Assembly: GCF_003086295.3 (NCBI RefSeq)
Contig: NC_092055.1
Location: 120,581,192-120,645,191 of the forward strand
DNA: 64,000 nucleotides
Reading direction: 5' to 3'
From: Arachis hypogaea
Lineage: Eukaryota > Streptophyta > Magnoliopsida > Fabales > Fabaceae
Shown here in pieces: positions 35,706 through 46,674 of this stretch. The position numbers were made by a program, and so were the translations under genes. How positions within the stretch are numbered: the first letter of the stretch is position 1; each line of letters starts with the position of its first letter. Under the pieces are notes generated by a model that searched no databases, had not been told where the DNA came from, and worked only from the letters and a program-made list of their open reading frames with translations.

Positions 35706-36760
35706 TGGGCAAAATTTTTGTTGCACATTGAATTAAGCCCTAACGCACTTCCCACCCTTCCACCCCCTTTCACCTCTCTCTTCTTTTACTTTTCCCATGT
35801 TTCTTTACTTGTTTTACTTAGTTTTTAGTGCATCTCATTTTCATTTTAGTATCTATATTATTTTTGGTTTACTTGCTTGTTAATTCAATAAGTTGCAAGT
35901 GTTTGCTTGTTGATTGATTGGGTTGCTTGTTGCTTGAATTTCATCAATGCACTTATACCTTGCCTTCCATTCCTATCACCTAATTGGATTTGCACATGTA
36001 TATTTTGTTACATATTAGGTGAAACTTTTATGAGTGCACATGGAATTTAGTGAATTAAATTGAATTGCTTGTTCACCATGGACTTTAAGTCAATATAATC
36101 ATATCACAAGGTCATTGTTTCTTGTTAATACTTTGTATTTGTTTGAGTTGGCTTAACTTGATTCTATCAAGTTTGTCACCTTTTTGTAACAAACACCTTA
36201 ACCGTGTGATTATTTGATTTTTCCTACGGATGAATAAGTAATTTTCTTTTCATCATTGCATTGGTTATTGTTTGTTGTGCTATTTTATATATCAATTTTG
36301 CTCTTTCACTTGCACACCTTCAATATCCAATATTTTCTAAATTCAATAGACTCTTGTTGCAATTACCGAAGCTTGTTTGTGTTTAATTGATGATCATCTC
36401 TTAGTTGTATCTTAGGCCATTTAGTTGAGGAACTCATGCTTACTTTTTGAATATGTGGATGCCATTTTAACCGGCCGTTGTGTGTATTCTAACTGCGTGC
36501 ACACTTGGAATACACGCTGGCTCATCTTTTTATCATACCACACAACTATGCAAACTTTCTCAATTAGATGCTTATTTGCTTACTCCTTTACCCTTTTTGT
36601 GCTACTTGTCCTATGATTCTTAATTATACTTCATTCATTCCTTTTGAGGATGAGACGTGAGGCAAAGAGCTGGGAGAGGAGGAGAAAACCGAGGATGGAG
36701 ATGTTGAGCATAGATTGGACTTGGTGACTTCCACACAACCCAAACCCCCACATCCACTAA
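35706..36760 (+). other. non-coding interior of the Tat-like element
   Basis: T-rich plus-strand sequence with no convincing frame. The last 130 bp (GAGGATGAGACG onward) are more GC-balanced and continue after the CACTA at 43173, joined across the TAA duplication. Confidence 0.7.
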
Positions 36761-36774
36761 CACTACAAAAAATC

Positions 36775-37310
36775 TGGTTAAAATGGCGGTTTTTTTGGGT
36801 ATTTACGGCGGTTTGAACCGCCATTATTACCAAGAACGGCAGTTTTAAAAAACGACGTAATTCTGGGCGCCATTCTGGTTATTACGGTGGTTTTCAGAAA
36901 ATCGTCACAATTTCCAAGGTTAAAACGGCGGTTTTTAGATAGGTTAAAATGGCGGTTCAAACCGCCGTTATTTCTAAATAAAACGGCGGTTTTTAACTGG
37001 TTAAAACGGCGGTTCAAACCGCCATTATTTCCAAATAAAAGGGCGGTTTTTGGTTGGTTAAAACGGCGGTTCAAACCGCCGTAATTTTCAGGGTAAAAAC
37101 GGCGTTTTTGATTGATTAAAATGGCGTTTTTAAACCGCCATTTTGACCCTAACAAAGTGGCGTTTTGTTGGTTAAAACGGCATTTTTGAACCGCCATTTT
37201 TACCTTGATAGTGATATTTTTATTGATTAAAACGACATTTAAAACCGCCGTTTTTACCAAGTTAAAATGGCGTTTCATGTTGTTTAAAATGACAATTACA
37301 AACCCCCCTT
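36775..37310. repeat. CACTA left subterminal repeats
   Basis: More than fifteen copies, in both orientations, of a core GGCGGTTTTT / AAACCGCC joined by TTAAAA. Dense subterminal repeats of this kind are the known binding region for CACTA transposase TnpA-type proteins. Confidence 0.85.
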
Positions 37311-37948
37311 TTTACCAGATAAAAGTGACATTTTTTATCTTTTAAAAATACAATTTTTACTGTTGTTTCTATCATGCTAAACAAATAATTTTTTTATTAA
37401 AATTCCACAATAACAAAATCATAATTCATAGACAAAATATTATTTAACTCAGTATTAAACATAATATATAATTTTTTAGTATTGCAAATCAAAAATAATA
37501 ATTCCTATACAAAATATCAAACTAAGAAATATTATTAGTTCTATTACATTGGGAGTTTTCCTAGAGATGCTCAAAAAGTTTGCAACAGACCCTTCCAACA
37601 TTTTCATTGTTCATGTCCGTGTGAATAAATATTATCTGCAAAAGAAAATTAAACGTTAGAAATAAATAGTTGCTCAAATAAATAGCAAACTACTAGCATT
37701 TTGAAGAAGAGAAAACTAAACCAGCAGTCTTACAAGAAATATGCTATTTGATAAGAACTCATTATTAATTAGGAGTAGCTATCTTTTTAACCTCTTTGGC
37801 TCCATCTTATTTGTGTGTACCTATCCTTCTCTTAGATTTCTCAAATAAGGCAATGTAGTTCACAAATGTCTATAACCAGCATTAAAAGACACTCATGGGA
37901 GAAAATGGCAAGTAATGGAAGCAAAATTGGACAGATTCGAAAACTCAC

Positions 37949-38371
37949 GGGGTGGTTTCTTGTCCGCCTCCTTGAGAACAGGTGTTGTAAAAAATTCCAG
38001 CAGGCTTTCCTGCTAGTGCCTGTGTACACCATAGGCCTCCAGTTGCATCCAAGAATGCCTTAAACTGAGCAGCCATGAGTCCAAATCTCGTTGGAAATCC
38101 AAGCAATAAACCAGCAACCTCAGGTAGCTCATTGGGTGTAATAATCGGCACATCACTCTTTGGAGGTGCTCCCATCTTCCTAAGTACCTCTTCAGGCAGT
38201 GTTTCAGGTACCTGCATGTGTTAAAAATATTATAACTGCAGCATGCAAATTCCCAAAAAATTCTCAGAACAATGAGTTATAAAGAAAAGATTTATAACAA
38301 GATAGATTTTTCAATACAAACCTGCTAGAATTTTGCTTCTACTCCTTCCACGGAAGCAGCCCCCTTTTTAA
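37949..38371 (-). pseudogene. captured FQR1/WrbA quinone reductase exons
   Basis: The exon at 38211-37949 encodes [20 protein letters not shown], then [19 protein letters not shown] and [10 protein letters not shown]. These are hallmark segments of the flavodoxin-like NAD(P)H:quinone oxidoreductase FQR1 (WrbA family); GFPTRFG lies by the FMN site. The preceding exon half (38371-38322) encodes IKKGAASVEGVEAKF, then TAG (38327-38325) where the family has a tryptophan codon, then Q at the splice site. Splice donors (38321, 37948) and the acceptor (38212) are canonical. The flavodoxin N-terminus and the C-terminal half are missing. The upstream end of this exon is fused to telobox-Myb sequence. 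Confidence 0.85.
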
Positions 38372-39120
38372 TCTCTCGTACACGTAGCAAAATCGGTTCC
38401 AGGATTGGCGTTGTACCATGCTTCCGCACGTTCATCTATGTCAAGAAAACAAATTTAACAAGGAAAATAAAGTTGGAACCCAAATTCCTAATTCAAGAGT
38501 TATAATAGGTCGGATTTCTGCAGAGAACAACAACTCAGGAATTCAGTAAGCAGAAGAATTAGGTCAAATTTTTTCCAACTGTAATCATCCTATTAAAGAG
38601 GAGAGGAAAGAGGAAAGTGGCAATAAGTATAGGATAAGGAGAGTTGATGGTAGTTTTGTAAAATCAATCTAGTTTATTAAAAAATCAAGATGTTTCCAAT
38701 TTCCTTAATTTCTATGCTTAAATGCCTAACTAATTTTGGACAGGTAGTAAAATATTAAGCAACTTAAGTCACATGCATGCATGTTGAAACAGTTCCTGGA
38801 ATGTTTGTAGGAACTAATTTCCAAATAGTTTTTAACCACAAATCATGTTTATATAAACTCACTAATAAGCAAGATTAATTTTGCAAAATCACGACTCTTA
38901 CCCCTTCATCTGCAGGTGCCTGGGCAAAGCTAGCCTTGAGAAAATTCCTCCACTTGTCCTGCAAACCAAAATCTGTTTTCAGTGCAATTTAGTGACAACA
39001 AAATCGAGCCATGTACTTTGCTGACTAGCCTTAACACGACCAGACCTCAAAACTGCTTACCTTAAGATCGACAGAGGTACGATACGAGTGTGACGAAAAG
39101 GAGAGCCGTTTGATCTCAGA
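38372..39120 (-). pseudogene. captured telobox-Myb (TRF-like) exons
   Basis: Three minus-strand exon pieces. 39120-39061 encodes SEIKRLSFSSHSYRTSVDLK. 38958-38902 encodes DKWRNFLKASFAQAPADEG. The front of 38435-38322 encodes MNVRKHG...LLRVRE. VDLKDKWRN is the plant telobox signature of Myb-type telomere-repeat binding proteins (TRFL/TBP class), in helix 3 of the SANT domain. Each piece has AG before and, except for the fusion, GT after. All junctions are phase 0. The first Myb helix and everything N-terminal are absent. The third exon runs without a break into FQR1 sequence at about 38371. Confidence 0.8.
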
Positions 39121-39571
39121 CTACCTCCCTGAGCTACACCGTGATACACCGTCATGATTCAATGTTCATTGCTTCTTAAAAAGCTAACTCTGCAATTTTA
39201 ATCAGACATTGGCAGCGTATATGAGGGGTAACTACCAATCTTAGTATTGTTCTTTTTAGAATTCTTCAAGTCCTTTCTGTTCAGGATGTTAATTTGCTTA
39301 ATATTTTGAATTACACACTCAAGTGAACATGTTGCTTCCACTATCATGATGTTGCTAACTAATTAGCTATAAGTTTAGAAAGTATAAGGTTATTTAATGC
39401 ATACATGAACAAAATATAGGGAATTAGTATACAAAAGCAAGATGAAGTTTTAATATAAGGTATGGTCTCGTGCAATTATACAGAAGACAGGCTCAAGTAA
39501 CTTGCAAAAATCATAGTTACTAAGTACTACATTAATGGTTTAATAACTTATGCAACAGAGAACACTATAAC

Positions 39572-39736
39572 CTGGTCAAGAACAGGGCCACAGAGAGATC
39601 CATAATCATCAATTCTGGTATGGTAAAAGGAGCTGTAGAATATGAGTCTTGTTCTTGGTGCAACTGCTTTGAACTTGAAGCTCACTGTTCTGAAGTTTCC
39701 CTTCCCTTCAGATTTGAAGGGAACTTTGACCCTTTC
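39572..39736 (-). pseudogene. captured DUF642 protein exon
   Basis: This 55-codon exon encodes ERVKVPFKSEGKG, FKAVAPRTRLIFYSSFYH and DDYGSLCGPVLD, ending exactly at a GT donor (39571) with an AG acceptor before it. These match the second galactose-binding-like half of plant DUF642 cell-wall proteins, including the CGPV(L/V)D motif. It stays open with phase 0 at both sides. It is one exon only; the signal peptide and first domain are missing. Confidence 0.78.
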
Positions 39737-41048
39737 CTATTAACAATTTTGTAGATCAGAAGAGTCTTGGACATTATCCTTATGATTTTTTAACATGATA
39801 TAGATAGCCAAATTAGTTACCTGCAAAATGAAGCATTGTATAACACAAGCAATGGTTTAGCTTGGCTGTTACTTGTTTGGAAAACTAAATTGTCTCATCG
39901 TATAATTTAAAATGGATAATATAACCATTTTGATGGTTGAAAAATTTATTAACAAAAATGATCCAAATACTAATTTATTAACAAAATTGTATACGTGATA
40001 CATTATTGGTTGTGCAGAAGTTTGAAATCTTCCTAAAGTTGCAATTTAAATTTGTTGCGTCAATCGGAATTAATAAGACAAAAAATGACCAATTCTAAAC
40101 AAACAAAGCATAAGACAAAGAAAAGTAACCTTCAAGACTACCACATGAAGTCAATGGCTAAACTTGCTGACACAGTTAAGCTGAAACGAGCATGCATATA
40201 TCAAAGAAAAGAAGCAGAAACGAGCATGTATGAGTATGGAGAGCAGAGCAGCACACATCACATATAACAAACAAACTAAATCAGAGAGGGAGAGCCAGCT
40301 GTATATGAAGGATAATTCCCTCACCTCTAACCTCTCACCCAATCCCTCCATTCCACGTGTCTCTCCAATGTATATCCTGAATTTCAAAGATTATCAACTG
40401 CCAAATTAAATTTATCTCCAATTTCCCCAGAAGTTATGTCCAAATACCAAAGCATATAACACCATTATTATAATAAAGGCTATGCATTACTTATGAGTAC
40501 GTGGACTTGGAATTAGATTTGGATATGGATATAACTCTCATTGCTTTTCCTCAAGACCAAATATAAATTAATAAATTAAAAAAAAAGAGACCACTTTTGC
40601 TTGTATCCTTTTTCTTATGTCACAAAGCGCAAAGCATAAACATGAATGAACTTATGAAATAAAAGCTATAAAGAGTTGACAAGTAATAGAATGTTAGAAA
40701 TTTACTGGGGAAGGTACATTTTCTTCTATTTATAAAGTATATGAAATATTTTATCAAAAACCTCAATAGAAACAATAATATATATAAATAGAAAACAAAT
40801 ACTTTTATTGAAAAAAGTAAAAAACAAAGACTTTTGAACTTTTGACTACATAAATGAAAACTTTTAAAAATATTTCTTTTTTTTAAATATTTCAAGAGTA
40901 AGTAATAAGTTAAATATTTCACAAAAATTTACAAAATCATATTCGAATAAACATAAGGTGGTAGACAAGAAACTGAGTTTTCAGTGGCAAAAAGGAAAAA
41001 AGAAAAGCACTAGTCTTTGTGCATATACACAAGAGGGTGAGTAAGTTG
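39737..41048 (-). other. CACTA interior without recognised exons
   Basis: AT-rich DNA with no convincing coding frame. A pyrimidine-rich minus-strand stretch (about 40370-40200, with CTCTCCCTCTCTGA and TGCTCTGCTCTCC) looks like a plant 5' untranslated region, and could be a captured promoter/leader for the DUF642-side chimera. This is inference only. Confidence 0.5.
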
Positions 41049-41150
41049 TTAGTGACCATAATCTTGGTATTTTGTCACTGAAGCATCAAGAAGCTGAACA
41101 CCGTAGTAGTTCCCAATATCTCCTTGCCTTGATTGTATTATCTTCAAAGA
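41049..41150 (-). pseudogene. unrecognised captured terminal exon
   Basis: An AG acceptor at 41152-41151 opens a 34-codon exon that reads SLKIIQSRQGDIGNYYGVQL and ends KYQDYGH before TAA (41051-41049). Phase 0 matches the donor of the kinase exon upstream (41546), so a spliced kinase-derived transcript would terminate here in frame. I do not recognise the parent gene. Confidence 0.45.
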
Positions 41151-41545
41151 CTAAATATCAACTTAGTAGATATTGATATTACAAGTGCATTTAGTGAAAA
41201 AGTCTATTTTCCTGCTATGCATTATTTATAAGCAATGGAAGTGATTTTCAAAAATCAAAATCAACTTCCTTACAAGCCACTCTACAACCTATTTCAAACC
41301 TCAACCAATTCATTCTTTAATTGCATCTATCGGAGGATTAATGTAGAAGAAGCTGTCAAAGAGCTATGTAGCAATTACTCAACCACTTTCTAATATTTCA
41401 CCCTAAAGAAAAATACAAAAATCATAACTGAATTTTCCACGAAGCATTGGCATAGATAGTGTCTAGAAATATGTCAAACAAATAATGACCGCAAAAATAA
41501 GATATAACAGCTGATCTTAGACAACCAATAGAGTATAAAACTTAC

Positions 41546-42284
41546 CTTTAGAAGTTCATAGATATAATATCGAATATCATAATCTGACAGGGTGGGGTAG
41601 AGCACTTTAAAATCAGTGTTATTGACATATTCAAATATAAGGCTTGGGGTCTTTGATTGCTGGTCCCTAACAATGTCAAGCAGCTTTATAACATTGGGAC
41701 TTCCACAAAGATTATGTAATATTTTGATCTCCCTCTTTAACTGCAACCAGAATAACAACTTATAAGATGTACAAACTTATATATACAACCAGAATATTAG
41801 AAAGGGTAAAATCTTACAGGTTTAAAATTAGAAATTTAATAACAAACTAAATGAACTACTGGACCAAAGTTGGTCATTGAAGCCCTAGCACAGCATTCAT
41901 TGCCATATGAGGATGGAATGAAGTGAAAAAGTATACTGAAACTGAAAACAGCAGTGTTGTTTTAAATTAAAAATAGCAGTCATATTAGTTAATACAAACT
42001 GCAATAGGTGTAGGGATTGGAATTTGATTCACCTTTTTCTTCTTGACGAGTTTGAGGATCTTGATTATGCATTTTTCATTATCGGTGGAGTGAACGCCCT
42101 TAAAGACCTCACTGTATTTCCCTCTTCCCACCTTCCTCACAACCTCGTAGTCATCTTGCTCCCTGCAACTCATGAACACAATTTTTTAAACAGATAATAG
42201 ATAAACAAAATAGGAAATAGGAAATGAAATAAAAGTATTAATAATAATAAATATGATTATTGTTACCCCCACTGGACGGTGAGA
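41546..42284 (-). pseudogene. captured casein kinase II alpha exons
   Basis: Three exons. 42284-42267 encodes only LTVQWG. 42162-42033 encodes [20 protein letters not shown] (the glycine loop GRGKYS) and CIIKILK, with the ATP-anchoring lysine. 41740-41546 encodes [28 protein letters not shown] and [12 protein letters not shown]. These are near-perfect CK2 alpha N-lobe segments. The catalytic loop (HRDVKPHN) and DWG motif are absent, so no active kinase could result. Borders are GT/AG throughout and phases agree between the two large exons. The parent would be a host CSNK2A-type gene elsewhere in the genome. Confidence 0.88.
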
Positions 42285-42415
42285 CTATAAGCACATAGTG
42301 GAACAAATTCAGAACTGATAAAGCATGAAAGAATCAACTCAAGGAACTAAAACAAACTGTTAACTAAAAGCATTAAGTTTCAGGCACAAATAATCCAATA
42401 AAACAACAAAATTAC

Positions 42416-42532
42416 CGCAACTCCATTCTCCGCAGCATCGGGCGCTTCATCATCATCATCATTATGAATTGTTTCAACGATCCCTTCCTCAGAAACCCTA
42501 GCTCCTATAGTTTTAGTAGTTGTAGTTGTCAT
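42416..42532 (-). pseudogene. possible captured first exon
   Basis: ATG at 42532 opens 39 codons (MTTTTTKTIGARVSEEG, then an acidic NDDDDEAPDAAENGVA) ending at a GT donor (42415). It is preceded by a pyrimidine-poor leader. Its phase-0 end does not match the tiny kinase exon at 42284, which needs two preceding bases, but other splicing is possible. Parent gene unknown. Confidence 0.45.
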
Positions 42533-42689
42533 TTCGCAAAATCTATCATGTATTCTGAAATTTTGGATCAATAATTCAAGAAATCGAAAGAATTAGAGTA
42601 AAATATTTTCAAGAGAACAGAGGAAAAGAGGGAGAAGAACCTAACTCGCGAGCTTGTGGGAGGAGAATCTCTCATAGCACATTAGCTCG

Positions 42690-43150
42690 ATGGATGAGAT
42701 TGCCGGCGTAGGAGAATGCCACCGGAAGAGATCATTGCAGTAAGAGATGCCGCTGGAGAAGACCGTCGCAGGAGGAGATTGTCGTTGGAGGAGAGGTCAC
42801 CAGTGAAGATCACCGCTGAGGAAAAAGTCGCCGAATGAGGTCGTCGTTGGAGGAGACCATCGCCGAAAGAGATCGGTAAGAGAAGGTCGTCGCTGGAGGA
42901 GATCGGTAAGAGAAGGTCGTCACAGAGAAGATCCCTCTGGCAGCGATTCAAACTTTGCGTTTCAACGAAAAATGAGAATTGGATTAGGGTTAGGCTATTT
43001 TATATGGAAGTGATAATGGCGTTTTAAAACCGCCAAAATCAACAGAAACCGCCACCAAATACAATTCAATTATGGCAACAATGAAAAACGTCATAATACC
43101 CAGGTATTACGGCAGTTTTACAAAACCGCCGTAATATTTATGCCATTTTA
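42690..43150. repeat. CACTA right subterminal region
   Basis: A GC-rich block (42690-42945) of GTCGTCGCTGGAGGAGATC-like repeats is followed by a few AAACCGCC / GGCGTTTT copies (43010-43150). There are fewer subterminal motifs than at the left end, as is common for CACTA elements. Confidence 0.65.
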
Positions 43151-43172
43151 TGTCTCTTTTTTTGTAGTGTAA

Positions 43173-44956
43173 CCTAAGGTGGAGGAACTTCGAGATACCC
43201 CCCGGATTATGTTCGTGCACGGAGGACCATGCAACGCTTAAGTGTGGTGGAGGATTCATCCGTCTGGGGCATAAACTTTCTTTTCCGAACACTTTGTACT
43301 TTATTTTTGTTTCTTTTTATTAGGTTTCTTGTAGATATTTAGATTGATTTTGATTGTTGCATTGCATTTTCTTCTAGTATATATATCTTAGCTTATGTAT
43401 AGTTTAATTTCTAGTTATTACATGTTGCATTTTTGTATCTTTTTCTTAGTATATATTTTATAGATAGAAGTTATGATTGGATGATGAGAATAGTATAGCA
43501 CCTAGTTTAATTTTGTCCTAATTGTTCATGTTAATTTTTTCCTGTTGAAAATTAGAAATAGAACTAGGAAATTTTTAGAAATTGCATCCATCACATCATA
43601 CATATAGGAAATAATTTTGGTGAAAAAACAACAAGAATTTTGTCTAGGGAGTTCTATTGAATTGATTTGGAAAATTATTTTTAAACTCGCTTGAATAAAT
43701 TTTTATGGAACATAGAAGAGGAAAGAACAAAATACCTTGTGAGTTTTTGAGCCTATAATGAGTGGTTACACCTTTTAACCACTAATTTTGTTCATTGTGT
43801 GCTATATCTCTTCTATGATTGTGATCTTGGTTTTGCTTGATTCTTTATTTCCAATATTTGATGTTGTGATTGCATTTAGCATGATTGAGACTATATTTAA
43901 ACTAAACTCACTCACCCATATAGCCTTACCCTTGCATCTACCTTTGTTAACCCCTTTGAGCTTTTTAATCCCTTTGTTCAAATTATAACCACATCAAAAG
44001 CTTGAGCAAAAAATCATGAATTACCTTGAATTACATCTTTGATTAGCTTAGGTTGAGGTGTGTGTGTCGTTTAACTGTGGGTAGAAATTTTGGGAAACAT
44101 TGGTAATGAATGAAAAAGTTTGTATTGGGTATGCGTTGAGAAAGAAAATTTTGGAAAAAAATGGGTGCACATTCATGTATCAATTTGCTTTAACCATATG
44201 CATTTGTCATAGAAAAAGAAAAAAAATAGAAAAAAATGAAATGAAAGAAAAAAATATAGTAATAAGATGGGACAAAAGTTATCCCAAAGAGAATAATTTT
44301 GGAATAAGAAATGCATATGTGTTTTGAATAGAAACTAAGGCATGAATGTATGTGAAAAGAAGTAATGGGTGGCTAGAATGCATTTTTTGTGGGTTGATTG
44401 ATATAGGTTGAGTTGGGTACTTGAACTAATCAAAGATTCAATCCTTTAGTCCACTTAGCCATATACTAATCTTACCTTTACCCCAACCCCATTACAACCT
44501 TCTAAAGACCTCATGATACTTGTATGCATGCATCAAATACTTGTTGATTGTTAGATGAAAAGCAATTTCTTGAAAGCATGAGTAGAGGAGACTTAAGTGA
44601 TTAAACCCTAAACACCGAGCGTTGAGAGTGTATACACACCTAGTGAGGGTTCGATCACTCAACTCTATGTTTTCATACCTCTTATCATGCATTCTTGCAA
44701 GTTGCTTCTTTTTGATGAGTTAAATCAATTCTTTAGATTTTGATTGCATTGAGCTACTTCTTTGCTTAGCCCTATATGTCTATATAATTGCTTGGGAATT
44801 GAATGTTTGTTTTCACCAAGTCAATAGAATACTATAGTATATATAGGTATATATAATATATACATATTTGTATGCATATAGATAGTTGCATTCAATAAGT
44901 TGTTTCCCTTTGGTCATTCTCCTTGTTTGGTTTAGCATGAGGACATGCTATTGTTT
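43173..44956 (+). other. 3' interior of the Tat-like element
   Basis: AT-rich sequence after the CACTA with no convincing ORF. The first 100 bp (CTAAGGTGGAGGAACTTCG) continue the sequence interrupted at 36760. A run of dinucleotide-like TATATAGG lies near 44840-44870. Confidence 0.7.
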
Positions 44957-44970
44957 AAGTATGGGAGAAT
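44957..44970 (+). promoter_or_regulatory. polypurine tract
   Basis: AAGTATGGGAGAAT lies directly before the 3' LTR start TGATGAG. Confidence 0.75.
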
Positions 44971-46674
44971 TGATGAGTCCATATTTGACGATATATTTTA
45001 GCTTGAATTGGATGGATTTCATCACATAAACTCACACTTATTCACCAAAATAGCATACTTTTATGTTTGACCCCTAAATTAAACTTAAATGTGAAAACAT
45101 GCATTTTTGTGCTTAAATTGAGCAATATAATCTCACTTTTATTCCATTCGATACCATGATATATTTGTTGAGTGATTTCAGGTCCTAGAGGCAAGAATGG
45201 GTTGGTAGAAGTGGAAGAAAGCATGCAAAAAGGGAGAAAATATGAAGAAAACAAAAGAGAAAAGCATCTCAGCCTGTGCCCACGCACAGGGGTCAAAATC
45301 AGGACCTGTGCGTCCGCACAGGTCTGTGCCCACGCACAAGGCAGGGTAAAAAGTGGACCTGTGCCCACGCATAGGCTGTGCCCATGCTTAGGGCAGAATG
45401 GAAATCAGGACCTGTGCGTCCGTACAGGTCTGTGCCCACGCACAAGAGGAAAATCAGCAAATGTGCCCATGCACAGACCTGTGCGTCCGCACAAGTACCA
45501 GCGCATGCCTCCATTAAAAAGTCACGTGGACTCGCATTTTGGGGGCTTTTTGGCCCATTTTTGAAGGCTTTGGAGCATATTTGAAGGGGGAAACAACTAT
45601 ATATCATACCATACACTACCATACTTGGGAGAGGAGTTTTTAGGAGTAGTTTTAGGTTAGTTTAGTTTAGGTTTTTCTCTCAAGTTTCCTTAGGTTTAAT
45701 TGGGGTTTGTATCATTTTATACTTCAATTTTGTCTTTGGATTTTTTTATCTCATTGTAATTATTTCTTTAATTTCTCTTTTAATTACTACACTTGTTCCA
45801 CACTTTCATCTATTTTCATTTCTCTTATCAATATATGCATAGTTTTGCAATTTTGGATTTCTAGTTATTGAATTTGATGTTTGATGCTTACTTTATGTTT
45901 GGTGAGTTACCTTTATTGATTTTGGTCATTTATGGTTCATAGCTTTCATTAATTTCTCAATTTTGCCATATTTTATGTTCATGCTCTCTATGTGTTTGAT
46001 GAAATGCCAATCTTAGTTATGGGATGATTTCCACCCCTTGGCTTGGGAGAAAATGAGTATATGGATTATTAGAGCCATAATGTCCAACATTTAGTGATAA
46101 TTCTTGGGTTGTTAGTTGTTATTGTTTCCACTAACACTAGCTTTTTACTAAGGTAATTAGTAAGTTAGCTAGGACATGTGGATTAATAACAATTATGCTC
46201 ACTTAACTTATCCTTCGATGTTAAGGGTTGACCTAGTGAGATTAATCCATCATGATTATCATAGTTGTGGTTATGGCAAGGAAGGGATTCCATAACTCAT
46301 CCCAAGTCAAGGTTTCTTTTCTGTTTTGAATCACCTTTCTATCACTTTATAGTTTTACTTGTTTATATTACGTACTTAGTTCGTTTATTCCTTTATTGCT
46401 TTGTTGATTGCAATTTTGTCTTGTTCTTTATTTCTTTATTGCTTCCTCATCATTGAAAACTCCTTTGATTCTCACAACCAAAATTGTGCACTTACGGGCA
46501 TTAGTTCCTAGGGAGAACGACCCGAGATTTAAAACTCCCAATTATTTTGTGTTGATTATGACATCTTTAAGATTATAATTTGATTGATGATCAATGGTTG
46601 GATTGGACTATACTTGCAACGTCAATCCTATTTTTAGTGCGAAAATCCAAACCCATGCTTTTGTACACTCGTCA
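44971..46674 (+). repeat. 3' LTR (1,704 bp)
   Basis: Matches the 5' LTR at 32000 but is 86 bp longer, because the GTGC-nnnn-GCAC cluster (45275-45500) has extra units such as GTGCGTCCGCAC. Followed directly by the CAACC duplication. Confidence 0.9.

Larger units (their letters stand above)
36761..43169 (-). mobile_element. Pack-CACTA transposon carrying captured host exons (6,409 bp)
   Basis: The left end is CACTACAAAAAA and the right end TTTTTTTGTAGTG, flanked by TAA at 36758-36760 and 43170-43172 as the 3-bp duplication. Subterminal repeats based on AAAACGGCGGTTTT and AAACCGCCGTAAT fill 36775-37310 and recur at 43010-43150. No transposase motif is visible, so it must move in trans. The centre holds exons from several unrelated host genes, all on the minus strand: a possible first exon (42532-42416), casein kinase II alpha (42284-41546), an unrecognised terminal exon (41150-41049), a DUF642 exon (39736-39572), telobox-Myb exons (39120-38370) and FQR1 exons (38370-37949). 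Introns are retained, so capture was from genomic DNA. Confidence 0.93.
32000..46674 (+). mobile_element. Tat/Athila-like non-autonomous gypsy element
   Basis: LTRs at 32000-33617 and 44971-46674 (TGATGAG...CTCGTCA), TSD CAACC. The interior, once the nested CACTA is set aside, is about 4.9 kb. It has a tRNA-Asp-type primer-binding site, one decayed gag-like frame (33856-35022), a GTGCGnnCGCAC-rich region and an AT-rich 3' part. It lacks protease, reverse transcriptase and integrase. The LTRs differ by scattered substitutions and by about 86 bp of copy-number difference in an internal repeat. It inserted into the plus-strand gypsy relative and later received the CACTA. Confidence 0.9.

Noticed and set aside
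35296..35773. ORFs of 80-140 codons on both strands rich in CVRTHK or CARTH
   Set aside because: They translate the GTGCGnnCGCAC repeats and appear on both strands with the same pattern. Frames are a by-product of a 12-bp-type repeat.
36778..37278. A 166-codon minus-strand ORF in the CACTA left end
   Set aside because: It translates the subterminal repeat (repeated NNGGLNRRFNQ-type units) and is not a transposase.
42682..42951. An 89-codon minus-strand ORF (LLLPISSSDDLLL type)
   Set aside because: It comes from the GC-rich GTCGTCGCTGGAGG tandem-like repeats near the CACTA right end; no splice or codon support.
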